Assembly (NCBI GenBank): GCA_021827245.1
Contig: JAKAWN010000390.1
Span: 1-6,407 of the forward strand
DNA length: 6,407 bases
Source of the DNA: Acidobacteriota bacterium
GTDB lineage: Bacteria > Acidobacteriota > Terriglobia > UBA7540
Reading direction: 5' to 3'
Shown: piece by piece, positions 1 through 6,236 of the stretch
Position numbering within the stretch: the first letter of the stretch is position 1
How the letters are laid out: the number at the start of each line of letters is the position of its first letter
Made by a program: the position numbers and the translations under genes
The notes under the pieces: generated by a model
Seen by the model: the letters and a program-made list of their open reading frames with translations, nothing else
Database searches by the model: none
What the model was told of the DNA's origin: nothing

Positions 1-259
1 TGCGGTATGGCAAAGATCCCGGTAGATTTATTCGTCACTATTTTGAGCCTTTGGAATGCCGATATTGAAAACAAATGGGTTGCTTTCCAAAAACGTTCAA
101 AAATCGCCTGGGACCGCGGAAGTTGGGCTAATCACTGACAAGCCTCCGCAAAAGAACTAATTACACAGATTCCTGACAGGTGTGAATTGTAAGCCTCGCC
201 CGGCTTCAGCCGGACTTGATAAGGCAGCGAGCAAAATGGTGACAAAAAGGAAGCCGAAG
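1..259. other. Leader / intergenic region before the hybrid kinase, no gene supported
   Basis: No convincing gene is visible here. One frame is open from position 1 to a TGA at 136-138, and another from 3 to a TGA at 66-68. Both could be the tail of a gene that starts left of the window, but neither shows a recognisable motif. A small hairpin lies at 200-213 (CCGGC, loop TTCA, GCCGG) without a following T-run, so it is not an intrinsic terminator. A possible -35 (CTGACA, 135-140) has no good -10 partner at 17 nt. The promoter of the downstream operon must lie here or further left, but I cannot place it. Confidence 0.4.
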
Positions 260-2953
260 ATGCAAGATCCATCGCGCGAGGATTTGTCCGAAGGCAGCTC
301 CGAATCAGGCGAATTGCAGAAACAGAGCCCAAACCAGGAATCCCACGTCAGCGGTCAGGGCCAAGAGGACCCATTTCGCGGTTTGATGGCCCACCTGCCC
401 GTGGGCCTCTATCGACGGACTCCGGGAGAAAACGGGCGGTTCGTTGCAGCCAATCAAACGCTGGCGATGATGTTTGGCTACGAGACCGTCGAAGAGTTCA
501 TAAAGCTTGATGCAGCGGACGCCTATCTGGACATTGATGACCTCCGGGAGTTCTGCCGGCGTCTCCTCGCTGAGGAAGGCGTGGTGGGCGTGGAATTGCG
601 GTTGAGAAAGCGCGACGGAACACCCATCTGGGGGAGTTTTACAGCCAAGGTCGTGCGTAACGCGCGAGGTGAGCCCGAATTCGTTGACGGCATCATGGAG
701 GACATCACGCACCGCAAGAAGGCGGAAGATGCCCTTCGGGAATCGGAGAGACGCTTAGCTTCGCTGATTGATCTGATGCCGGACGCCGCCTTCGTGATTG
801 ACGGTAACGGTGTTGTCGTGGCCTGGAACCGTGCAACCGAGTCACTGACCGGCGTCAAAGCTGAAGAGATGCTTGGCAAAGGCAACTATGAGTACGCCAT
901 TCCCTTCTACGGAGAAAAGCGGCCCATCCTCATTGATCTGGTCAAAACGCCGCGTGAGGAGTTGGAGCGAGATTACCAAGGCCTCGAACGCTTCGATCAG
1001 GTGCTGATTGGCGAAGCACCCTTGCACGTCCACGGGCGGGAAACTTATCTGCACGGCAGGGCACGCGCCTTGAGCGGCCTGCACGGCGAATACATCGGCG
1101 CTATCGAAATCCTTCATGATTTGACGGACCTCAAACGTGTCGAGCAGGCGCTCCGGGCGAGTGAGCAAAGACTGCGGCGCATCCTTGAGACTACCGGCGA
1201 AGGATTCTGGATGATCGATAACAACTCCGTTACAACCGCTGTGAACGACGCCATGTGCGCCACCCTCGACAGGCCACGCGAAGATATCCTCGGGAAAAGC
1301 ATCTTTGGTTTTGTGAATGAAGAAAACGCCGCTGTTTTCCGCCAACAGATGGAGCGGCGAGCGCAGGGCCAAGGCGGAGTTTACGAGGTCTTCCTGAGCG
1401 GACCGGATGGGTCGCTGATCCCGTGCATCTTCCACGCCAACCCTTTATTTGACGAGGCTGGCCGGAAGACGGGCGCGTTTGCCATGGTCACCAACATCAC
1501 CGAGCGCAAGCAGGCTGAAGAGGCCGTTCGGAAGGCCAAGGAAGCCGCGGAGGCCGCCAGCCGCGCCAAGAGCACTTTCCTGGCGAACATGTCGCATGAA
1601 ATACGAACGCCTATGAACGCGATCCTGGGTTTCACGCAGCTCTTGCAGCGCGATCTCTCCCTCACCGCGCAACAGCGCGACTCACTGAACACGATTGCCC
1701 GGAGTGGCGAGCATCTTCTTGCCCTGATCAATGACATTCTCGAAATGTCGAAGATCGAGGCAGGCCGGACGACAGTGAACCCGGTCGGGTTCAACCTCCA
1801 CGATCTGATTGATGATCTGGCAATGATGTTCAAGATTCGCACGAAGGAGAAAAACCTACTGTTCGTGGTGGAAAAGGCCGACGACCTGCCGAGCTTCATT
1901 TTGGCGGATGTTGGAAAGCTGAGGCAGGTCCTGATCAATCTTCTGGGCAACGCCGTGAAGTTCACCGAGTTGGGTGGAATTGCTCTGCGCGTTGCCTCAA
2001 GAAAGGGGGAAAACGGGGCTCTGCGGCTCATCACGGAAGTTGAAGACACCGGCGCAGGAATTGCGGCTGAAGATCTTGACAAAGTGTTTGAGTACTTTGA
2101 GCAGGCGGACGCGGGAGTTGCCTCCGGGGGTGGAACCGGTCTTGGACTGGCAATCAGTCGCGAGTACGTCCGGCTCCTGGGTGGCGATATCCAGGTGACC
2201 AGTGAAGTCGGCAAGGGCACTCTATTCCGCATGGACATCGCCGCGCAGGAATTGGCTGGTGAACAGATCAAGCCATCGTCTCCTTCCCGCCGCTTGCTCG
2301 GGCTGCGCCCTGGTCAACCTACTTACCGGATATTGCTTGTGGACGATAAAGATGAGAACCGGCATTTCCTTCGCGCAATGCTGCAGGGCGCCGGCTTCAC
2401 CACTCGTGAGGCTGTGAACGGGCAGGAAGCGGTCCAGGTGTTCGAAGAGTGGCAACCGCATCTGATCCTGATGGATTTACGCATGCCGGTGATGGATGGA
2501 TACGAGGCCATTCGCCTTATCAAAGCTACGGAAAGAGGACAGGGCACACCGATCATTGCTGTTTCTGCCAGCGTATTTTACGAAAATCGCGAGCAGGCCC
2601 TCCAGACCGGGGCTGACGATTTCATAGCCAAACCCTACAAGCAGGATGAACTGTTTCAGAAGATCGCCGATTGGCTTCACGCGGAATATGCCTATGCCGA
2701 GCAGGATGAGGGGGGCCCAGCGCAACGGAACGAAACGGAACCCGAGGCTGTGTCAAGCACCGCCCTATCGAAGCTGCCGCAGGAAATTCTGGAACAGATG
2801 GGGAAGGCGGCGACCGGCGGCTACCAGGACCGTTTGCTGGCACTGATCGATCAGGTGGCAGCTCAGGATCCTCAACTCGCTGCCGGGCTGCGAAGTCTAG
2901 CAGAGGCCTTCCAGTACGAAAAACTCATTGACCTGATAAAAGGAGGGGATTGA
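260..2953 (+). CDS. Cytosolic hybrid sensor histidine kinase: PAS-PAS-PAS-HisKA-HATPase_c-REC-helical C-terminus
   Basis: A soluble sensor kinase that autophosphorylates on His and can pass phosphate to Asp in a receiver. Residues are counted from ATG 260 (897 aa). PAS1 is about 39-151 and PAS2 about 166-290; PAS2 has the GKGNYEYAIPFYGEKRPILI signature of a long PAS subtype. PAS3 is about 305-417. HisKA is about 436-503, with phospho-acceptor H446 in SHEIRTP. The ATPase has an N box at N564, DTGAGI at 596 and GGGTGLGLAIS at 623. REC is about 689-807, with D695/D696, phospho-acceptor D739 and K791. Each PAS ends in a short helical linker. No membrane segment or signal peptide is seen, so the cue is probably cytoplasmic. 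I chose ATG 260 because AAGGAA at 247-252 is well spaced; ATG 236 and GTG 182 are in-frame alternatives. The stop overlaps a possible TTG start of the next gene, which encodes its likely partner. The ligand of the PAS domains cannot be read from the sequence. Confidence 0.95.
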   Translation: MQDPSREDLSEGSSESGELQKQSPNQESHVSGQGQEDPFRGLMAHLPVGLYRRTPGENGRFVAANQTLAMMFGYETVEEFIKLDAADAYLDIDDLREFCRRLLAEEGVVGVELRLRKRDGTPIWGSFTAKVVRNARGEPEFVDGIMEDITHRKKAEDALRESERRLASLIDLMPDAAFVIDGNGVVVAWNRATESLTGVKAEEMLGKGNYEYAIPFYGEKRPILIDLVKTPREELERDYQGLERFDQVLIGEAPLHVHGRETYLHGRARALSGLHGEYIGAIEILHDLTDLKRVEQALRASEQRLRRILETTGEGFWMIDNNSVTTAVNDAMCATLDRPREDILGKSIFGFVNEENAAVFRQQMERRAQGQGGVYEVFLSGPDGSLIPCIFHANPLFDEAGRKTGAFAMVTNITERKQAEEAVRKAKEAAEAASRAKSTFLANMSHEIRTPMNAILGFTQLLQRDLSLTAQQRDSLNTIARSGEHLLALINDILEMSKIEAGRTTVNPVGFNLHDLIDDLAMMFKIRTKEKNLLFVVEKADDLPSFILADVGKLRQVLINLLGNAVKFTELGGIALRVASRKGENGALRLITEVEDTGAGIAAEDLDKVFEYFEQADAGVASGGGTGLGLAISREYVRLLGGDIQVTSEVGKGTLFRMDIAAQELAGEQIKPSSPSRRLLGLRPGQPTYRILLVDDKDENRHFLRAMLQGAGFTTREAVNGQEAVQVFEEWQPHLILMDLRMPVMDGYEAIRLIKATERGQGTPIIAVSASVFYENREQALQTGADDFIAKPYKQDELFQKIADWLHAEYAYAEQDEGGPAQRNETEPEAVSSTALSKLPQEILEQMGKAATGGYQDRLLALIDQVAAQDPQLAAGLRSLAEAFQYEKLIDLIKGGD
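2940..2948 (+). promoter_or_regulatory. Strong Shine-Dalgarno at the kinase / phosphatase junction
   Basis: AAGGAGGGG lies inside the last codons of the kinase gene. It sits 10-12 nt before ATG 2959 and only about 3 nt before an in-frame TTG at 2950 that overlaps the kinase stop codon. The spacing favours ATG 2959. Either choice implies translational coupling and a fixed ratio of kinase to regulator. Confidence 0.75.
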
Positions 2954-2958
2954 CTTCC

Positions 2959-4152
2959 ATGCGCTCAACCTCCGCCGATAATCCAGCCAACGTGCTCCTC
3001 GTTGATGACACACCTGCCAATCTCCAGGTGCTCGGCGGAATGCTCAAGGAGCAGGGATGCATTGTCCGACCGGTTCCCAGCGGGAAGTTGGCAATTCGCT
3101 TTGCCGAAGCCGACCCGCCGGACATCATTCTTCTCGACATCATGATGCCGGAAATGGATGGGTATGAGGTCTGCCGTCGCCTTAAACAGATGGAACGCCT
3201 CAAGAATATTCCCATCATTTTCATTAGCGCCCTTCACGAAACAGACGACAAGGTTAAGGCGTTTTCCGCGGGCGGCGTCGACTATATCAGCAAGCCATTC
3301 CAGTTTGAGGAAGTCGAAGCCCGGGTCACGACCCATCTGAACATCCGGCGGCTTCAGGTACAACTGGAGAGTCAAAACCAGCAGTTAAACGAGTTGAATC
3401 AAGCCTTGCGCGCGAGCCAGGATGCGCTTGAGAGCGAGCTTTCTTATGCCGCAAGCTACGTTACGTCGCTGATCCCGCCCCCGATCCGCGAGGGCGCTAT
3501 CCAGGCCGACTGGCTCTACGCCCCTTCAACTCAGCTTGGCGGGGACTCTCTCGGCTACCACTGGATTGATGAGACGCATTTTGCCTTCTATCTGCTGGAT
3601 GTATCGGGCCATGGAGTCGGACCGGCTCTCTTGTCCGTGTCGGTCCTGAATACGATCCGCACTCAATGTCTTCCGGACGCGGATTTCCGTTGCCCGGATC
3701 AGGTGCTTGCGGCACTGAATACGCGCTTTCGCGCAAAGGAACAGTATGGCCTCTATTTCACCATCTGGTACGGAGTCTTCAGTAGTAAGGATCGAATGCT
3801 CCGGTACGCCAACGGAGGACATCCGCCGGCCCTTTTGATCGATGGCTCTCAACAGGCGATGGATCTGGACGCCCAGGGCATGCCAGTCGGCTTCTTCCCC
3901 AAAGCTAATTATGTTCCTGCCACGATTCAGATTCCGCCGACCACAAGGATCTACATTTTCTCCGATGGGTGCTATGAGATCCAGACGTCCGGCGGAGAAG
4001 TGAGAACGCGAGAAGAAATGGTCCGATATCTCAACAAGCTGACCCCTGACCGGGTTGCGCAACTTGACGCCCTCTACCAGCACTCGATGAGCGTTCGGGG
4101 TGGCGAACGCCTCGACGACGATTTCTCAATTGTCTGTGCCACGTTTCGATAG
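2959..4152 (+). CDS. Response regulator with PP2C-type (SpoIIE/RsbU) serine phosphatase output
   Basis: A receiver-controlled Ser/Thr phosphatase of 397 aa. Residues 8-125 are a REC domain with acidic pocket D16/D17, phospho-acceptor D60 in LLDIMMPEMDG, S90 and K112. Residues about 128-165 are a Gln/Leu-rich coiled coil, the usual transmission and dimer helix. The PP2C domain (about 180-397) has every metal-binding motif of the family: GGD with D196, DVSGHG with D214, ANGGHPPALL, SDG with D336 and LDDDFS with D386-388. It therefore looks catalytically complete. Relatives such as RsbU and RssB-like REC-PP2C proteins dephosphorylate STAS-domain anti-anti-sigma factors and so release a sigma factor. 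That target is inferred, since no STAS gene is in the window. It is almost certainly the partner of the hybrid kinase just upstream. TTG 2950 is an alternative start, adding three residues. Confidence 0.95.
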   Translation: MRSTSADNPANVLLVDDTPANLQVLGGMLKEQGCIVRPVPSGKLAIRFAEADPPDIILLDIMMPEMDGYEVCRRLKQMERLKNIPIIFISALHETDDKVKAFSAGGVDYISKPFQFEEVEARVTTHLNIRRLQVQLESQNQQLNELNQALRASQDALESELSYAASYVTSLIPPPIREGAIQADWLYAPSTQLGGDSLGYHWIDETHFAFYLLDVSGHGVGPALLSVSVLNTIRTQCLPDADFRCPDQVLAALNTRFRAKEQYGLYFTIWYGVFSSKDRMLRYANGGHPPALLIDGSQQAMDLDAQGMPVGFFPKANYVPATIQIPPTTRIYIFSDGCYEIQTSGGEVRTREEMVRYLNKLTPDRVAQLDALYQHSMSVRGGERLDDDFSIVCATFR

Positions 4153-4312
4153 CTCAATTCAAAGGGCAGGATCTGCTTCTTCCCGGGCTATCCAGTGAAG
4201 GCGGAAATAGGCCCGATCGGTGGGCGACACATCCCAATCACTTAAAGTTAACCTCCGAGGTGCCGCAAGCATCTAAATTATTGGAGGGTAGTGCGGGAAT
4301 AGGTATGGGCTC
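4153..4312 (+). other. 3' region after the phosphatase gene with several small hairpins
   Basis: No gene is seen. The stretch can form local hairpins: GCCC (4211-4214) with GGGC (4222-4225), enclosed by AGTGA (4194-4198) with TCACT (4238-4242); then AGGTGC (4258-4263) with GCATCT (4269-4274), enclosed by CCTCC (4252-4256) with GGAGG (4283-4287). There is no T-run, so transcription from the operon probably continues to the terminator at 4482-4508. A promoter for a separate RNA could lie here: TTAACC at 4248 and TAAATT at 4274 are present, but their 20-nt spacing is poor. Confidence 0.35.
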
Positions 4313-4459
4313 CGGAGACCCGCTGAACCTGATGAAAGGACGGCCGGGATCCAGACCGTAGCGAGCATGAGGAAGAGGTAGCCAAAGTGACCCAGCAGTA
4401 TCGGGTAAGCGGCTCCCTAACATTCGGGAACTCTTCTGAGGCTCGATCGCGGGTCTCCG
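4313..4459 (+). ncRNA. Candidate structured RNA closed by a perfect 11-bp helix
   Basis: CGGAGACCCGC at 4313-4323 is an exact reverse complement of GCGGGTCTCCG at 4449-4459. Further nested pairings fit inside: CGAGC (4362-4366) with GCTCG (4441-4445), GAAGAG (4372-4377) with CTCTTC (4431-4436), AGCC (4380-4383) with GGCT (4411-4414), ACCC (4390-4393) with GGGT (4403-4406), and CCC (4415-4417) with GGG (4426-4428). ACGG (4340-4343) can pair with CCGT (4356-4359). An intrinsic terminator follows 22 nt later. It does not show the conserved cores I know for RNase P, tmRNA, 6S or SRP RNA. It could be a trans-acting RNA, a structured 3' UTR of the phosphatase operon, or chance. The strand is inferred from the terminator, which is bidirectional, so the - strand is possible. 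I could not identify a family. Confidence 0.45.
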
Positions 4460-4481
4460 ATTAAAAGAACGGAAAAGAAAG

Positions 4482-4508
4482 AAGGCGGCTGAAGCCGCCT
4501 TTTGTTTT
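4482..4508. terminator. Bidirectional intrinsic terminator
   Basis: A perfect 8-bp stem, AAGGCGGC (4482-4489) with GCCGCCTT (4494-4501), has a TGAA loop and is followed on the + strand by TTTGTTTTG. On the - strand the same stem (loop TTCA) is followed by a pyrimidine-rich, T-rich stretch ending near 4463. It can therefore end both the + strand operon and the convergent ybaK transcript. Confidence 0.85.
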
Positions 4509-4660
4509 GCTTACGAATAATCGTTCCACGTGCGCCCCGCAAGGCCTCTGTCAGAGTCACGCCGGTTATTCAAGACATGGTATATCCTTTTGCGAGCCCA
4601 CTCGAGAGAAGCTCACTACCTGCCCCCTCCTGGTTGAACATGCACCACAAGAAGCTTTGT

Positions 4661-5143
4661 TTATGCCGCCATCGATTCGGGATCTGCAAAACTCGCCATC
4701 TTCGGATTTTCCAGCTTGACGTAGTCATCGTACTTCATACGGATGGCTTCGGTGTGAGTACCGGCGTTGAACACGATCTCTTCCGATTTTGACAACGCCC
4801 GGTCAACCCAGGTTTCCATTCCGTAGAAATGTCCGAACGGCGGGAAAGCTCCCAGTTCGCAATCTGAGCAGATCTTTTCAACCTCACTCTCTGGCGCCAT
4901 CTCCAGGTGCCGCGCCTCGATTTCCTGCCTGAGATCATGTAAGTTCAACCGGTGCGAAGCGGGGAGAACCGCCATCATCAGGCGGCCGTCTGCATGCAAA
5001 ATAACCGACTTCGCGAAGTGCTTCCCCGAAACGTGCAGCGACTGCGCCGTCTTCTGAGCGGGAAACGCTGGGTAGTGAGGAAGCAATTCAAAGCGGACGT
5101 TGCTGGAATCAAGATACTCCTGCAACCGTTGAGACATTGACAT
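4661..5143 (-). CDS. YbaK/EbsC-type aminoacyl-tRNA deacylase (Pro-tRNA editing family)
   Basis: A 160-aa stand-alone editing enzyme. Family members hydrolyse amino acids wrongly attached to tRNA, for example Cys- or Ala-tRNAPro, in the cytoplasm. Seen in the sequence: an N-terminal helix, HYPAFPAQKTAQ at 23-34, the conserved lysine K45 in GKHFAKSVIL (equivalent by motif to the key lysine of YbaK), GAFPPFG at 98-104, and the C-terminal FNAGTHTEAIRMKYDDYVKL at 125-144, where the GTH motif lines the pocket. Length matches the family. ATG 5143 is preceded by AGGAGG (complement at 5149-5154) with 5-nt spacing; a second in-frame ATG at 5137 is less well placed. It lies 46 nt after a small ORF that may share its transcript. 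The exact substrate cannot be told from sequence alone. Confidence 0.92.
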   Translation of the reverse strand: MSMSQRLQEYLDSSNVRFELLPHYPAFPAQKTAQSLHVSGKHFAKSVILHADGRLMMAVLPASHRLNLHDLRQEIEARHLEMAPESEVEKICSDCELGAFPPFGHFYGMETWVDRALSKSEEIVFNAGTHTEAIRMKYDDYVKLENPKMASFADPESMAA

Positions 5144-5189
5144 GGCATCCTCCTTCTCATCGTCTAAGAACTAGGCCCACGAGGGAACC

Positions 5190-5357
5190 TCAGGGTTTTC
5201 GTTTCGAGGGAGCCTGCCTCATTCTGGAGGTTCTCTCAAATGGTCTTGTGGCCAGCCGCCTCGGCGATTGCGACTGAACTGAGCGCCGCTGAGGGCCTGC
5301 CTGCTGCCATTTGTTTGCAGAAAGGCCGACGGGTTTCCAAGTTGGCTTGCCTTTCAT
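5190..5357 (-). CDS. Small basic protein of unknown function, 55 aa
   Basis: An ORF of 55 codons starting MKGKPTWKPVGL and ending in SKRKP. The start is well supported: AAAGGAGG (complement at 5362-5369) stands 4-5 nt before the ATG, and a perfect TATAAT lies about 33 nt before it, leaving a short leader. The peptide is extremely basic (about 15 Lys/Arg and one acidic residue), rich in Pro, Gln and Ser, with two Trp near the N-terminus and no hydrophobic segment. That suggests nucleic-acid or ribosome contact, but this is only a guess. I recognise no family. Against it being real: codon use is not strongly biased and several Arg codons are AGA/AGG. The promoter and ribosome site could instead serve a leader peptide ahead of ybaK, 46 nt downstream. 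Confidence 0.5.
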   Translation of the reverse strand: MKGKPTWKPVGLSANKWQQAGPQRRSVQSQSPRRLATRPFERTSRMRQAPSKRKP

Positions 5358-5389
5358 CTCGGCCTCCTTTACAGTTTTCTTATTGCCTT

Positions 5390-5395
5390 ATTATA
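5390..5395 (-). promoter_or_regulatory. Consensus -10 box (TATAAT) upstream of the small ORF and ybaK
   Basis: The - strand reads a perfect TATAAT here. The -35 region 17 nt further up (5413-5418, ACTTCC on the - strand) is poor, and there is no TG extension of the -10. Start of transcription would be near 5383, giving a leader of about 26 nt for the small ORF. It may drive the small ORF and ybaK together. Confidence 0.5.
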
Positions 5396-5550
5396 CCGCC
5401 TGCCGATGAGAGGGAAGTTGGTGCTCTCTCCCTGCGGCCAGGAGCGCAGAATCACTCCTCTGTGGCCTGTGTCTGAGCCGACGCGGCGCCCTGGTGACCA
5501 CCCTGTGCCGATTCCATACTTCCCTCTCGCCCGCTGTGTGCGGATGGTTC
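5396..5550 (-). other. Gap between hsp20 and the small ORF, with an imperfect hairpin
   Basis: No gene is seen. The only structure is an imperfect hairpin: GGCC plus AGGAG at 5436-5444 pairs with CTCCT at 5455-5459 and GGCC at 5464-5467, with a 4-nt bulge. No T-run follows on the - strand, so it is not a clear terminator for hsp20 and read-through into the small ORF and ybaK remains possible. Confidence 0.4.
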
Positions 5551-6075
5551 TTACGCTGCTTTCGTCTCGATAGTGATCTTCTTTGCTGGAACAGCTTTGG
5601 GCAACGCAAATTCCAGTATCCCGTCCCTCAGCAAGGCGCTGACTTTTTCAGCGTCTACTTCGACTGGCAGATCAACAACTCGCAGGATTCTCTCCGCGCT
5701 GCGTTCGGAATAGACGGTCTTTCCCTTCTTCTCCTCCTTTTCGATTTCTCGCTTGCCTGTGATCGTCAGACGTCGAGGCTCAACGCTGACGTCGAGTTCC
5801 TCGGCTTTGAACCCAGGAACCTCGGCCTCCACTTTGAGGCCTTCGTCAGTGTCCTCAATGCTGATGCTTACCGGATGCAGCAGCTCGGACTCTGCCTTAA
5901 ACCAGTTGTCAAGATCTCGGCCGAAAATCCTCCCTCCCATTTCAAACAGCTCGAATGCGCGACGCGCTATCATTTCCTGCATTTCGTGCATGCGGTCGAA
6001 AATTCGGTCGAATTCCGTGACCTTAAAGGGAGCAATACGTTCTTCGGACTTTACAGCTAAGTGTTTGCCCGCCAT
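5551..6075 (-). CDS. Hsp20 small heat-shock protein with N-terminal DUF2934-like segment
   Basis: A 174-aa ATP-independent chaperone that holds unfolding proteins in the cytoplasm. The alpha-crystallin domain spans about 68-160: ISIEDTDEGLKVEAEVPGF (71-89), TITGKRE (104-110), and the signature LLRDGILEFALPK (148-160). The C-terminal ITI at 167-169 is the I-x-I oligomer-docking motif. The N-terminal arm contains IARRAFELFEMGGRIFGRDL (36-55) followed by DNWFKAESELL, which resembles the short DUF2934 motif (A-x-x-A-[YF]-E-L, then D-W-x-x-AE-x-EL). ATG 6075 has AAAGGAG (complement near 6082-6088) at good spacing. Upstream lies a promoter with a palindrome array and a structured leader of about 105 nt, consistent with tight stress control. 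It faces away from the right window edge and is followed on the same strand by a small ORF and ybaK. Confidence 0.95.
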   Translation of the reverse strand: MAGKHLAVKSEERIAPFKVTEFDRIFDRMHEMQEMIARRAFELFEMGGRIFGRDLDNWFKAESELLHPVSISIEDTDEGLKVEAEVPGFKAEELDVSVEPRRLTITGKREIEKEEKKGKTVYSERSAERILRVVDLPVEVDAEKVSALLRDGILEFALPKAVPAKKITIETKAA

Positions 6076-6080
6076 GGTTA

Positions 6081-6181
6081 TGCTCCTTTCGCGCTCTACG
6101 GACAGCGCTGGCGGGTCGTTATCGGGCCAGACGGCTCTTTAGACGCGCTGGTCCATTTCCCCTTAGCCAGCGCCTATTCAC
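6081..6181 (-). promoter_or_regulatory. Structured 5' leader of hsp20 with three copies of one pairing element
   Basis: If transcription starts near 6181, the leader is about 105 nt. In RNA order it holds GCGCTGG (6173-6167), then CCAGCGC (6151-6145), then CCAGCGC again (6111-6105). The first arm can pair perfectly with either later copy, giving two exclusive folds. A small hairpin GCGCT/AGCGC also stands just before the Shine-Dalgarno. Many hsp20 genes have RNA thermometers in this place, but I do not see the ROSE-type UUGCU/UCGCU motif facing the ribosome site. Confidence 0.35.
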
Positions 6182-6187
6182 GAATTT

Positions 6188-6216
6188 AACATAGGGCGCG
6201 GTGTTGAAATTGTCAG
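6188..6216 (-). promoter_or_regulatory. Sigma70-like promoter of hsp20
   Basis: On the - strand CTGACA (6216-6211) and TATGTT (6193-6188) are separated by exactly 17 nt, matching the consensus at 5 of 6 and 4 of 6 positions. The same -10 region reads CCCTATGTTA, which also resembles the heat-shock sigma32 -10 (CCCCATnT), but the -35 fits that sigma less well. Confidence 0.5.
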
Positions 6217-6229
6217 TGAGCGTACTCAC
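6216..6229. promoter_or_regulatory. Palindrome GTGAG-N4-CTCAC touching the hsp20 -35 box
   Basis: A perfect 5-bp inverted repeat with a CGTA centre ends on the first base of the -35 box. This is a plausible operator position. It is not CIRCE (TTAGCACTC-N9-GAGTGCTAA) and not HAIR (CTTGAGT-N7-ACTCAAG). Confidence 0.3.
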
Positions 6230-6236
6230 CGATTGG

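Noticed and set aside
1..138. Open frame at the left edge ending in TGA 136-138, possibly the end of an upstream gene
   Set aside because: No motif, four Trp in 45 codons is unusual, and a second frame is also open for the first 65 nt, so coding cannot be shown.
135..163. Possible promoter CTGACA-N17-TAATTA before the kinase
   Set aside because: The -10 matches the consensus at only two of six positions.
1381..2271. Long antisense ORF of 296 codons within the kinase gene
   Set aside because: Ser/Arg-rich shadow of a GC-rich coding sequence; the + strand has complete kinase motifs.
4305..4361. 18-codon ORF starting ATG 4305
   Set aside because: No Shine-Dalgarno at suitable spacing and no recognisable feature.
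4316..4365. Partial likeness to a TPP riboswitch (ACCCGCTGAACCTGAT followed later by CGTAGCGAG)
   Set aside because: The 5' CTGAGA element and the proper P4/P5 spacing are missing, and no thiamine gene lies downstream on the + strand.
4336..4464. Open frame of 42 codons with a protein-like stretch and a GTG at 4387 after a purine-rich sequence
   Set aside because: No ATG, weak ribosome site, very short from the only possible start, and it overlaps the self-complementary region that better explains the sequence.
4502..4792. + strand ORF of 96 codons overlapping the end of ybaK
   Set aside because: It runs antisense to the conserved YbaK C-terminus, begins in the terminator and has no ribosome site.
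5436..5467. Hairpin downstream of hsp20 as a terminator
   Set aside because: The stem is bulged and no T-run follows on the - strand.
5494..6060. + strand ORF of 188 codons opposite hsp20
   Set aside because: Shadow of a clearly conserved Hsp20 on the other strand; Cys/Phe/Leu-rich with no motif.
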